Assembly (NCBI GenBank): GCA_963930655.1 | Contig: OZ005616.1 | Coordinates: forward strand, 12,676,001-12,740,000 | DNA: 64,000 nucleotides | DNA from: Myrica gale | Taxonomy: Eukaryota; Streptophyta; Magnoliopsida; Fagales; Myricaceae | Direction: 5' to 3' | Shown: one piece after another, positions 11,145-21,699 of the stretch | Position numbering within the stretch: position 1 is the stretch's first letter | Layout of the letters: each line of letters starts with the position of its first letter | Made by a program: the position numbers and the translations under genes | Notes under the pieces: generated by a model | Seen by the model: only the letters and a program-made list of their open reading frames with translations | Databases searched by the model: none | What the model was told of the DNA's origin: nothing

Positions 11145-13682
11145 ATGGAGATCGAGGTATCATCAGTCGAAGGTGAAGGAAGGAGGTATATCCAAGATGA
11201 CCTTCAGACACGTTATGGTCACTATGGAATTCTTGGTGATGCCATTGGGCTGGCCAATACTCCGGCCTCATTTATGGATTTGATGAATAGGGTGTTTCGG
11301 GAATTCTTAGATAAGTTTGTGGTTGTCTTTATTGATGACATACTGATTTACTCACGGAATAAGGAGGAACATGAGAAGCATTTAAGGATTGTTCTACAGA
11401 TTCTTAGGGACAAGAAGTTGTTTGCCAAGTTTTCCAAATGTGAGTTTTGGTTGGAACAAGTTCGCTTTTGGGGGCATGTAGTGTCCGGAGAAGGGATTGC
11501 CGTGGATCCCGGAAAGGTAGCTGCTATATTCAAGTGGCCGAGGCCTACGAATGTGAAGGAAGTAAGAAGTTTTCTGGGATTAGCAGGGTACTATCAGAGG
11601 TTTATCAAGGGATTCTCAAAGATGGCCAAGCCTTTGACGTCTCTAACAAAGAAGAATGTCAAATTTGAATGGACTCATGAGTGTGAGTGGAGCTTCCAAG
11701 AGTTAAAGGCCAATTTAGTTACTGCTCCAGTATTAGCACTACCCTCGGAATATGGAGAGTATGAAATCTATAGCGACGCATCGAAGCAAGGTTTAGGTTG
11801 TGTTTTGATGCAAGACAAAAGGGTAATAGCTTATGCTTCTAGGCAACTGAGGCCTCACGAGATTAATTATCCCACGCATGACTTAGAGTTAGCTGCTGTA
11901 GTCTATGCGTTAAAAATATGGAGACATTATTTGTATGGGGTTAAATGTGAGATATTCACCGATCATAAGAGTCTTAAGTATTTTAACACCCAGAAAGAGC
12001 TGAACATGAGACAGCGGCGATGGTTAGAGTTGATTAAAGATTATGATTGCACAATAAGTTATCACCCTGGAAAAGCCAATGTGGTGGCCGACGCATTAAG
12101 TAGGAAGTCGGCAGAAACAAGTTCAGTAGAGGCAAGTTCAATGGAGGTGGTGCCCGAGGAAATCAGGAGAGACTTAAAAAGGGCAGAGATTGTGCTTATC
12201 ATTGCCGATCAGTTTGTCTCCATTGCAGGGCTCTCGTTGCAACCTACCCTGGAGGAGCAGATTCGAGAGGCCCAGAAGAATGATAAGGTGATTGAAGGGA
12301 TTAGAGAGCGAATTGAGAAAAAGGAAGACCCCGACTTTGGAGATAAGGATGAGTTATTACGATATCGAGGCAGAATTTGTGTGCCAAGTACAAGGGAGAT
12401 TAAAGACTTGATTCTAGCAGAGGCTCATTCTACGCCTTATACCATCCATCCAGGAGGCACGAAGATGTATCAAGATATTAAGAAGGTCTTTTGGTGGCCT
12501 AATATGAAGCGGGAGATAGCCGAGTATGTGGCTCGATGTTTGACTTGCCAGAAGGTGAAAGCCGAGCACCAGAGGCCAGCAGGAACACTAAAGCCTCTAG
12601 AGATCCCTGAATGGAAGTGGGAAGGGATAGTCATGGATTTCGTAGTGGGGTTGCCTCGAACTACTTCGGGTTACGATGCTATATGGGTGATCGTGGACCG
12701 ACTAACCAAGTCGGCACACTTCTTACCCATTAAGGTGAAGTATGCCCCGGAGAAGTTAGCGGAGATTTATCTTCAAGAGATTGTCAGATTACATGGAGTG
12801 CCTAAGAGCATAGTGTCGGATAGAGATCCGAGATTTACATCGAGATTCTGGAAACGATTGCAGGAGTCATTGGGAACTCGGTTGAATTTTAGTACCGCTT
12901 TCCACCCACAGACAGATGGGCAGTCGGAAAGGACTATACAAATTCTGGAGGATATGCTCAGGGCTTGCGTTGTGGATTTCAAAGGAGGATGGGCTCAATA
13001 CTTGCCTTTAGCGGAATTCGCGTACAATAACAGTTTTCAAGCAAGTATTGGTATGGCACCCTATGAAGCCTTGTATGGGAGGAGGTGTAGATCACCTTTG
13101 TATTGGGATGAGGTAGGCGAAAGAAGGATGTTAGGGCCGGAAATAGTTTCAGAGACACGGGAAAAGATCCAAGTAATCAAAGATAGGCTTGTGACAGCCC
13201 AATGCAGGCAGAAGAGCTATGCTGATAATCGAAGAAGAGAACTTGAAATTGAGGCTGGGAGCAAAGTATTTCTGAAGATTTCTCCGAAGAAGGGGATAAC
13301 GAGATTTGGAAAAAAAGGGAAGCTCCAACCCAGATTCATAGGACCCTTTGAGATCCTAGATAGAGTTGGGCCCGTGGCGTACAGGTTGGCCCTACCCCCT
13401 TGTTTAGAGGGAGTTCACAATGTGTTTCATGTATCGCTCCTAAGGAAGTATGTAACTGACCCTACCCATGTATTAGATTATGAGCCTTTGCAGGTTAGAG
13501 AAAACCTTACGTATGTGGAAGAACCTATAAGGGTTTTGGATAGGAAGGAGCAGCAACTGAGGACCAAAACCATACCTCTTGTTAAGGTCTTGTGGAGAAA
13601 CCACGGAGTAGAAGAGGCCTCATGGGAGTTAGAAAGTGAAATGTACTCGAAATATCCCCACTTACGGGAAGGACAAAGTTAA
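11145..13682 (+). CDS. gypsy Pol, N-terminally truncated (partial RT, RNase H, integrase, chromodomain-like)
   Basis: 845 codons without a stop. About the first 25 residues do not match Pol and continue into a partial reverse transcriptase with FIDD at residues 62-65. The finger-domain motifs present in element B (the [13 protein letters not shown] block) are missing and the MPFGLTNAP block is altered, so RT activity is doubtful. RNase H follows, with D211, D273 and the ADALSR motif near residue 316. The integrase zinc domain has H428, H435, C465 and C468. The catalytic triad is D498, D559 and E595, with 60 and 35 residues between, an intact DD35E pattern. The C-terminus (about 780-840) resembles a chromodomain. 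The first ATG is used for lack of an upstream alternative. In life this would be part of a Gag-Pol polyprotein acting in virus-like particles and the nucleus. Confidence 0.9.
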   Translation: MEIEVSSVEGEGRRYIQDDLQTRYGHYGILGDAIGLANTPASFMDLMNRVFREFLDKFVVVFIDDILIYSRNKEEHEKHLRIVLQILRDKKLFAKFSKCEFWLEQVRFWGHVVSGEGIAVDPGKVAAIFKWPRPTNVKEVRSFLGLAGYYQRFIKGFSKMAKPLTSLTKKNVKFEWTHECEWSFQELKANLVTAPVLALPSEYGEYEIYSDASKQGLGCVLMQDKRVIAYASRQLRPHEINYPTHDLELAAVVYALKIWRHYLYGVKCEIFTDHKSLKYFNTQKELNMRQRRWLELIKDYDCTISYHPGKANVVADALSRKSAETSSVEASSMEVVPEEIRRDLKRAEIVLIIADQFVSIAGLSLQPTLEEQIREAQKNDKVIEGIRERIEKKEDPDFGDKDELLRYRGRICVPSTREIKDLILAEAHSTPYTIHPGGTKMYQDIKKVFWWPNMKREIAEYVARCLTCQKVKAEHQRPAGTLKPLEIPEWKWEGIVMDFVVGLPRTTSGYDAIWVIVDRLTKSAHFLPIKVKYAPEKLAEIYLQEIVRLHGVPKSIVSDRDPRFTSRFWKRLQESLGTRLNFSTAFHPQTDGQSERTIQILEDMLRACVVDFKGGWAQYLPLAEFAYNNSFQASIGMAPYEALYGRRCRSPLYWDEVGERRMLGPEIVSETREKIQVIKDRLVTAQCRQKSYADNRRRELEIEAGSKVFLKISPKKGITRFGKKGKLQPRFIGPFEILDRVGPVAYRLALPPCLEGVHNVFHVSLLRKYVTDPTHVLDYEPLQVRENLTYVEEPIRVLDRKEQQLRTKTIPLVKVLWRNHGVEEASWELESEMYSKYPHLREGQS

Positions 13683-13938
13683 GAAGGATAATGTTAGAAT
13701 TTCGATATGACTTGCCTGATCTGTTTTTCTTTTTATTGATACCTTTATGTTGTCTCACTATACATATGAGCTATAGTGCTATGTTGAAGTATATATAAAG
13801 GCATATATGTGTATATTATGATAACGTTAGTTGTGGGGCCAGTTCGAGTATTCACCCGTCCTAGACCTCCACCATCAGGACAAATCTCTGGTAAGGAAGA
13901 TCGAATTCCGAGGACGGAATTTTATAAGGAGGGGAGGA
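13683..13938 (+). other. 3' spacer and polypurine tract of element A
   Basis: A short AT-rich spacer ends in a purine run, AAGGAGGGGAGGA, immediately before the 3' LTR, the plus-strand primer. The last 80 bases resemble the end of element B's spacer (GAATTCCGAGGACGGAATTT versus the matching B stretch near 50275). The 876-bp extra frame of B is absent here. Confidence 0.8.
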
Positions 13939-16900
13939 TGTGAGATCCCGAATTTACTTATGTCATTGTATAGGAGAGAGAGATTTTGCTATGATTTTCC
14001 TCAGGATGTAGGTATGTTTTAATTGGTGATTTTTGAGGTAAGTGTCGACACATTGGAACATAGTGTCGACACATTATACTAACACCCGAAAGTTTACCTT
14101 TTCCTGGAGACCAAAGTGAATTTTGACTAAGTGTTGTAAGTGTCGACACTTTGAGTCATAGTGTCGACACATTAGACTGATACCCGAGCGTGTATATCTT
14201 TCCGGAACTAGAGTGATTTTTACTAAGTGTTGGAAGTGTCGACACCTTGAGTGATGGTGTCGACACATCCAACTGAAACCCGAGAGTTCGCCTTTTTCCA
14301 GAACTCCCGTGGATTTTGACCAAGTGATGGAAGTGTCGACACCTTGAGTGATGGTGTCGACACATCTAATTGAAACCCGAGAGTTTACATTTTTCCCACT
14401 ATGGCTAAGTGTTGGAAGTGTCGACACCTTGAGTGATGGTGTCGACACATCTTACTAAATATGTTGTAAGTGTCGACACCTTGAGTGATGGTGTCGACAC
14501 ATATAACTACATTCCGGAATTTTACCGGTTTGAAATACGCGAGTTGAAATTTATGAAGTAGGGGGAGGGCAAACTTGTCTTTTCCCCAACCTTTTTCACG
14601 CCTATTACTCTCTCCCCCTTTGCCGAACACTTCATTTTTCCCCTCTCTCTTCAGCCTTTTCATTTTCCCTTGCCCTAAGTCACCCACCCGAAAGAAGAAG
14701 AAGGAAGAAGGAGAGGAAGAAGGAGAAGAAGAAGAAGAAGAAAAGAAGGAGGAAGAGGAGAGAAGCGAGGTAAATCCTTGCTGGCCGAAAATCGTGCTAC
14801 TCTCTCTCTCTCTCTCTCTCTATTCTCTTCTCGTTTCCTCTTGTTGGTTAGTTGTGGTTGGTGATGTTCTTGTTTTCTTTTGTTGGTTAGTTGTGGTTGG
14901 TGATGTTCTTATTTTCTTTTGTTGGTTGGTTGTGGTTTGATGGTAATTTGTCTAAGTAGTGTTCTCCTTGTGATTCATGGATGTTTAGTGTGGATCTAGG
15001 TATGTTCAAGGTAGATCTTGTAAGTGTAGCATAGATTTTTACATGAGAACATGTGGAAAAATGACTAGATCTGAAATGAGGGTTCAAGAGAAATTGGTTA
15101 TGTGCTCTAGGTGTTTGATAAAAGGCCTAAGAGGGGATTGAAACCTAAGTTGAGCAAGTATGGCCGAATCTAGGGTTTGATGCATTAGATTGTGTATGTA
15201 TGCTAGTGATATTGAGAACCACAAAGCCCTAAGTGTTAGGGATATGTTCAGATCTGGGAAAATAGGCAAGAGGACCAATAACGCACACTAGGTGTTTGGT
15301 AAACAGCCCAAGAGAAATGGGTACATGCAATGGTGTTAACTTGATAATTATGGAACCATGATTTGGTTGTAAACTTCGAGTTGAAGTTGTAAGTGGGAGG
15401 AAGGTGAGAGTATAGTTGTTGTTATGAGATGTTAAGTTAGCCTTGGATGTTGGTTGTGACATGTAGAGATTCGGATTTTGGTTGTTGGAGATTGTTGTGA
15501 TTTCTGGAGTTACATATGCAGATTTCAAGGCTGAAATAGAAAGTGTGTTTTGTTGCATTGGTGGTTATCTCTTGATATTTTAGTCCAATTTTACGGGGTT
15601 GGTCTTGGAATTTGTTTCAAGTTAAGAAAGAGAGCGTTTTAAGATAACTTGCATGTGAATTAGAGGTATGACGAATATGTTATGGTATGAAAAATTAGTG
15701 TGAGGGTCTATTAAAACAGATTCGTGCGAGTAATGTATTGATTACTATATACGTTTAGTGAACCTATGAATGACAATAGTACGGTTCATTGTAGGTAACG
15801 AGACACTCGATACTCAAGCAAGCCTAAGGTAAGTGAAAATCTTTACAAACTGGAATGATACACTGCATGAAGAATATTCATGAATAAGCATATCAAGCAT
15901 GACATTACCAAGCACGACATGAATGCATCATGATCATTTGCATTCATTTTCCTCATGAGAAATGAGACATTTTATGCAAATGAAAGTACCATTTTTATGC
16001 TACTTTATGACAAGTTTTATGACAAGTTAATTAACGAACCCAAGTCGGTCGGTACCGTACCAAGTCAAGAAGGTGCATCCATTCCGAAGGACGTTTACGT
16101 GAAGGATGGATGTCACCTAGGACACCCATACCGAAGGATGCTTGCAAGAAGGATGGGTAGTCCATGAGGTAAGTGCAATCACACTGAAGGATGCTTGCAA
16201 GAAGGTGTGAACCTCAAGGGTCGTGTCTAGCCACTGAAGGACGAATGAGAGAAGGTGAGCTAGCTCGACCATATGTAAGGTCCCTAAGGGAAATAAGGGA
16301 CTGTTCCTACGGGAACGCACAACCCTGATGTCAGGGGTAAAAGAGGGCAAGTGGCCCACAAGATAAGATGTGAATCGATTTTTACAAAAGCAAGAGTAAA
16401 TGCATGTGCATTATACATGCATCACGTTTCATAATCAGGCATGCAGCGCATTATGTTTACATGACTATGATTTCAAGTTCAAGTGCATGCTTACAATTTC
16501 AACCCATGTTTTAGCTATAATTCCTTACTGAGTCTTTCGACTCACAGTTTTAAATTGTATCATTCCAGATGATGTTACAGGGGTGGAATCTTAAGAAGAG
16601 GACCTTGAACCCTAGGAGAAGGGTTGATGAAATGTTTCTCTTGTTTGCTAACGTTAGGAAAGATTTAGCTAATTTTTGTAAAAGCCGGCATGAGCCACCG
16701 TGATGTGGTGGTCATGGGTTTCATTTGGCTTAGTTAGTTAATGTTTTAAACTGGTTGATATTTTGAGAATATGTTTAACAACCTTGAGTTATCAATGGAA
16801 AGTATGTTCTTATGCACGTTATACGCTAGCATTATAAGGCTTCTTTTTAACATTGAAGCATCAACGTCTTTTCCGCTGCAAGTATAGTAGTAAGTACGCT

Positions 16901-16969
16901 GGAGCGTCCCATGCCGGGAATGCTCGCGGCTGTCATTAGCCTCGTTTAGCTAGCGTTCGGGGCGTGACA
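13939..16969 (+). repeat. 3' LTR of element A (3031 bp)
   Basis: Nearly identical to 7054-10107. Differences I noticed: one fewer 21-bp palindrome unit, a two-base shorter CT run, and single-base changes near 14192, 14907 and 16230. It ends CGTGACA, followed by the ATTAT duplication. Stem-loop series at 16076-16336. Confidence 0.93.
14042..14500 (+). promoter_or_regulatory. array of 12 GTGTCGACAC palindromes in 3' LTR A
   Basis: Starts 14042/14063, 14140/14161, 14236/14257, 14333/14354, 14418/14439 and 14470/14491, all pairs exactly 21 bp apart. It has one box fewer than the 5' LTR. Confidence 0.85.
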
Positions 16970-19161
16970 ATTATTGTAGAGATAGGCTAGGGCCATTATC
17001 ACATGATAAGATATCATGCTTATGAGGTGATAAGCTATTGGAATGGATAAATAAGTATGAGAGCTTATAAAGTGATAAGTTAGGTGAGAGTGAAAACCAA
17101 GTTGAAAGTTGGTTGCAATTTAATGTGGAAGTAACTAGGTTGGTTGAAAAGCAACCAAACTAAGCAAAGGAGGCTTTTACGTGAAAGGCATGGAGGAGAA
17201 AATTGAAGGCCAAAGTGAGGTGCCATGTGATGTGTAAGAGATGTGTAAGAAGGTGTAAGTGTGTAAGAATTGATAAGACAAAGCATTGAAGTAAAAAGAG
17301 AAGAGAAAAGTGAGGGAGAAGGAGTGAATGTCGATGGAATGCATGGGAGGAAAGAGAATATACAAAGAGACAAGGAAGTGATGTGAGAAAGAGGTGAAAA
17401 GAAAGAAAAAGAAGAGAGAGAGATATGGAAGCAAGCATGGTCGGCAAACACACCCCCCATTCCTCACTTTTCATTTGAAATCTCTCTCTTGTCAATTCAC
17501 TCTCTCAAACTTTATGTCAATTGCTTTGGGAGACTCAATCTCACACAACTCTCTTGCATTTCCTTGACCGAAACACTCATGCATTTTCACTCTCCAAACT
17601 CTCCTCTCTTGGCCGAATATTGCAAGCTCTCTCAACTCTCTCCATTTTACTTCTCTTAGCCGAATCTCACACTCAATATTCAAGGTTTGTTCTATTTCAT
17701 CTTGCACCTAAACCACTTTCTTCTAGCTTACCAAATCTCATTCCAAAAGCCAAGTAAATCTCTCTTGTTGTAGACAAAAATCCTTCCTTGAAAACCCTAG
17801 CCATTTGACACCATTTCTCTTCAAGTTTACCATGTCCTCTTAACCACCATAGAACTTCCTTTTAAACCAAGCTTGGACATTTCTAAGGAGGGTGGACCGA
17901 ATCTTTGAAGGAGGAAAAAGATAGGAAGAGTTGGTAAAGATTAAAGGTAAGATTAGTTTCATTGATGCTCTTGCCTTAAGCATCACAAGTACTAACCAAA
18001 GATGCTTTATTTTCTAGGTGCTCAAGCTTGGATAAACAACAAGGTAAGGCTAATGTGATGTTGTTGGTATAGCATAAGTGACCGAATGGGTTTTGTGTGG
18101 ATCTTGATATTTAGGTCATAATATGCTTTGATGATTATTAGATCTTGGATGCTTAAGAACCCTAGGTTGTTTACATGCTAGATCTAACCATGGAAACCCT
18201 AGATCTAAGGTTGTATGTAAAGAAAAAGGCAAATGAAGATCAATGTATGCTAAAGGAATTTAGATCTAAGTTTTGATGTGTTGGGTTGATGAAAGTTGAC
18301 TTCTTTGTTTAGATCTATGGATGTTAGTGTGTATAAAGAGTAGATCTAGTGTTGATGGAATTATTTGATGAAAAGATTAAGTACATGCATGCTAGTTAGG
18401 TCACAATGCAAAGGATGTGCATGTTATGATTTTTAACATGAAAAATGGTACATTTTGGGGTATGGCCGAATATGAGCTAGGTAGGATTTCATGTATAGTT
18501 TTGAATATGTTAAATCTAGACATTGGCCATAACATGTGTAAGATTTATGACCCCAAGGCATGGTAGACGATTATATTAAGTATTAGATGCATGCATATTG
18601 AAGGAAACAAAAGAAACCTAATCATTTGGGTGAAAGCATGTGTTGGCCGAATGCTATTAGTATGATGTATTATGTTGGTGCTTTGATTTATAGATCCTAG
18701 GTTGTGAAATTGTTGAATGGAGGATGGGATCACCATTGGAGTAAAAGTTGTGATTAATTGGTGCATAAATGGTAGTGGCCGAATGTTATAGTAATAATGA
18801 AACCCTAAGTACCATTTATAATTTATGGATTTTCATTATTTCGATGGATAAGGAAATTAGAGTTTAGGCTAGTTGAAATAGATATTGAAGAACCATGATC
18901 TTTTGATAAAATATTATTGGGAACCTTAGTTAAGTTTTAATCATAGTTGGATATAAGGTTTTTATGGAGTAGTGTAATAAAAAGAGACTTAGGGTTAAAT
19001 CTAAACCTATGAGTATTATTTAACCCTAATCAAGGCATGTACATGGATAAATATATTTTTATTTCAATAAAAATATTAATGATTTAATAAACTAAGTTTT
19101 GAATATTTGTTAAGGAAAAGAATAAAATATTTTTAAATGATTAAATGAATTTCAGTGATAC

Positions 19162-19162
<1 letters not shown>

Positions 19163-19195
<33 letters not shown>
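19163..19195. repeat. (TA)n microsatellite in solo LTR B
   Basis: About 16 TA dinucleotides. Shorter TA runs occur at the same LTR position in element B (about 43304-43331 and 53159-53184). Confidence 0.9.
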
Positions 19196-19197
<2 letters not shown>

Positions 19198-19557
19198 TTG
19201 GTTGATGACCGATTTCAAAATGAAAATATTTAATGATTTCATACTATTCTTAAAGTCTAAGAAATATTTGAATCGCTTGTAGGCGATCCACGTGTCTGTA
19301 TATACGAACAAAGAAGACCAAGAGTAAGTGGATACTGTAAGTGGACAGTAAGTATTCTTTTTCAAAACAGGAATGACACACTGCATCGTTTCATGAATAA
19401 GCATGAATTTTAAGCAAGCATGACATGACATGTGCATTGCATGAATTTTTCAAGAAGAAAGTTTATGCAATGATTTTTATGGAAAGAATATAAGAAGTTT
19501 TATGAAACGATAAGTTAAGATAAGGGGCACCGGTCGGTACCGTACCATCAAGTTGGA

Positions 19558-19768
19558 CTCCCATACCGAAGGACAATTATGAAAAGGATGGGTGAATCCA
19601 AGAGGCTGTGTAAGCCACACTGAAGGACATTGAGAAGGTGTGGTGCCTCCAAGGGTCACGTCTAGCCACTGAAGGACATTGAGAAGGTGCGCTAGCTGAC
19701 CATATGTAAGGTCTCCAAGGGAATTCGGGGACGGTTCCGAAGGGAACGCACAACCCTGACTTCAGGGG
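19558..19768 (+). other. stem-loop series in solo LTR B
   Basis: Hairpins CCCATACC/GGATGGG (19560-19592), CCACACT/AGGTGTGG (19615-19643), TAGCCACT/AGGTGCGCTA (19672-19694), GGTTCC/GGGAAC (19733-19746) and CCCTG/CAGGG (19754-19767). Loops read GAAGGACATTGAGA or similar. Same order as in LTR A with different stem bases. Confidence 0.65.
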
Positions 19769-20540
19769 TCAAATGGAGCGAGCCCACAAGTAAAAGATAT
19801 GAAATAATTATGAAAAGACCAACAAGGGCACAAGTACGAAAGAAAGGTTTTCAAGGGCCAAGGGCCGATTTCACGATCAAACATGAAAGAGACATTTTGA
19901 AGGGCCTGGGGCCGAAACTAAGCAAGAGCATATGCATAATTCATGACATGCATGTGCATCATTTATCAAGTTTCTTCCTTTCATGATTAAGCGGGCATAA
20001 GTCAAGAGCATGATTTAAGTTTTATGTCTTTCCCTTACTGAGTCTTTTTGACTCACGTTTTTAAAATTGTGTCATTCCAGATGTATCAGGTGAAGAGAGT
20101 CAGGAGGACTACCTGACCTAGAAGCCCAAGATATTATGTTTCATATTTTGTTGATAGTGGCATGAGCGTCACTAATTGGGTTCTAATGTGTTAAATATAT
20201 GTTTTGTATGAACTTGATGAGAACCCTGATTATGTAAGAATTAGCTCGAACCCCTCGCGATCCTGTACGTTTCCGTCGTAATCAAGTAAAACAATAAGTA
20301 AGAACGCTGGAGTCATCCGGGGGATAGCTCGCGGCTGTCACGGTCCCTGCGGGATGTCGTTCGGCGCGTGACAAACTTACCTTGGCGTGGAAGTTTTCCA
20401 CCTTCCTTCTCTTCTTCTTTTCCTCTCCTCTCTTTCTTCTCCTTTCTCTTCTCTCGTGGCCAAATGCTCTCAACACTCACTCCTCACTCACAACCCAAAT
20501 GGTCGACTAAGTGTGGGACAAATGCATGGCAAGGGCTGGC

Positions 20541-20547
20541 TTTTATA
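20541..20547 (-). promoter_or_regulatory. TATA box of LTR E
   Basis: TATAAAA within GGCTATAAAAGCC on the minus strand, about 85 bases ahead of a GA-rich leader typical of plant LTR transcripts. It fits the U3 end of LTR E. Confidence 0.6.
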
Positions 20548-20964
20548 GCCAACCTTGTCATCATTCGGTCAAGGTGTGGCTGCCACAAGCAAGCCCCTTG
20601 ATTGGGTGGTTTGGGCGGCAGAAGGGCTGGAGGAGCCTATTGGCACACTCCCCTTTTCCTAGGTAATGATTAAGATCACTTACATAAGCTAAAGTCGCTT
20701 CAAAAATCATATGAATTGTGATTACGAGCAAGCATGGCCGGTTGGTCCAAATTTGCATCTTACTATGCATGCATCAAGGACAAGAACATGGGACAAGGGA
20801 AAAGGACAAAGGGAACATGACAAAACAAAGATTTCCTTGTGTGTGCCGTGTGACCTGAGGAGGAGAGAGAGAGAGACCAAGCAAAGGGAAGAGAGCAAGT
20901 TATTAGAGGACTCTATAGTTAGCCTTAAGCAAATGGAACAATGAGAATATAACACAAGGGATAC

Positions 20965-21442
20965 CCCGGGCTTAAAGTGCATCTGACCAATTTTCCCGGG
21001 CATACAAGGCATCTGGCCACATACCTGGGTACTTATCCCCAGACAGCCTGGGTAATATATAGCCGGGTGGTTCTCAGGCTGGTTCCCAGTCATCTGGGTT
21101 ACAGGGCTCAGCGCACCCGAGACCCAGGTCTTGATGATCCGGGAGTTTACCTCTCAGCTACCCCGAGTAATCACAACTCAGACAGCCCGAGACTTTCACC
21201 TTACATACCCCGGTTGGTTTTAGATCATTGACCCCTGAAATTCCAGACAACACTACTGGATACCTCGAGAAAACACAACTTAGATACCCCGGGAAAACAC
21301 TACTCAGCTACCCCGGACTTCTTCTCGGATAACCCAGGATTTTCATCAAACACCATGGGAATCATCTCAGATACCCCAGGGATCCTTCTCTATCACCCCG
21401 GGTGAGATCAGCCCTGGTATATAACACCAATTTTTCCCCGGC
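20965..21442 (-). promoter_or_regulatory. degenerate CCCGGG box array in U3 of LTR E
   Basis: About 20 boxes match or nearly match CCCGGG. Starts are near 20965, 20995, 21024, 21047, 21062, 21093, 21116, 21138, 21162, 21186, 21208, 21232, 21263, 21288, 21312, 21333, 21353, 21375, 21397, 21412 and 21437. Most steps are 21-25 bp. Many boxes are preceded by CTCAGATAC- or CAGCTAC-like words, so this is a diverged tandem repeat. It lies upstream of the LTR E TATA box on the minus strand. Confidence 0.7.
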
Positions 21443-21532
21443 CACTCAGGTTACCAACTATCCTGATATTACAGCTTTGCCCCTAGTCATCCATACCCTA
21501 ACAGCCCTGGCTAGGGGTGGGATTTTTGTCCG

Positions 21533-21690
21533 CCGGTATCCGGAATTCCGGTACCGGCACCGGTTCCGAGATCCGGCCACCGTATACCGGCCGGAACCGG
21601 ATCCGGAACCGGTATAGGTTTTTAGGAAGTACCGGTACCGGTACCGGTATCGGTAATTCCGCTGGTACTGGGCGAAATGCCGGTACCGGT
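21533..21690. repeat. left subterminal CCGG-rich repeats of the hAT element
   Basis: At least ten CCGGNNCCGG-type words (CCGGTATCCGG, CCGGTACCGG, CCGGATCCGG and variants) in about 160 bp, many of them palindromes. hAT transposases bind short repeated subterminal motifs, so these are probable transposase sites. Confidence 0.75.
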
Positions 21691-21699
21691 TTTTTTTAT

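Larger units (their letters stand above)
7054..16969 (+). mobile_element. Ty3/gypsy chromovirus element A, young, gag/protease missing
   Basis: A 9.9 kb LTR retrotransposon with TGTGAGATCC...GGGCGTGACA LTRs, flanked by ATTAT at 7049-7053 and 16970-16974. Order: 5' LTR, initiator-Met-type primer site, gag relic, degenerate DNA, long pol frame, polypurine tract, 3' LTR. The two LTRs differ by one 21-bp repeat unit, a CT-run length change and only a few substitutions that I could find, so insertion was recent. Gag beyond 40 codons, protease and the N-terminal half of reverse transcriptase are absent, so it probably needed proteins from a related element. The long LTRs and C-terminal chromodomain-like segment suggest the Tekay/Del lineage; that clade name is an inference. 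Confidence 0.93.
6477..20373 (+). repeat. solo LTR of gypsy family B, split by element A
   Basis: Starts TGTGAGACCCCG at 6477 and ends GCGTGACA at 20373, flanked on both sides by AACTT (6472-6476 and 20374-20378). Removing element A and one copy of its ATTAT duplication leaves about 3.98 kb that aligns along its length with the LTRs of element B (40457-44585 and 50312-54426). No internal gypsy DNA of its own is present, so it is a solo LTR, the usual product of LTR-LTR recombination. The right part (16975-20373) holds a CT-rich leader at about 17470-17760, intron-like GTAAG/TCTAG pairs around 17945-18045, a TA run, and the stem-loop series near its end. Confidence 0.95.
20374..21511 (-). repeat. 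gypsy LTR E, minus strand, leader/promoter/U3 part
   Basis: Read on the minus strand this is the middle of an LTR whose start is at 27575, with the hAT element between. It holds the CCCGGG-type array, then a TATA box (20541-20547), then a GA-rich leader (about 20395-20455) ending in CAAGGTAAGTT across the solo LTR junction. The bases between about 20560 and 20960 show no coding. The LTR 3' part beyond 6429 is missing. Confidence 0.65.

Noticed and set aside
21504-21511. GCCCTGGC and GCCTGCCC as an exact hAT duplication
   Set aside because: Too many mismatches; ends of the hAT element are therefore stated as approximate.
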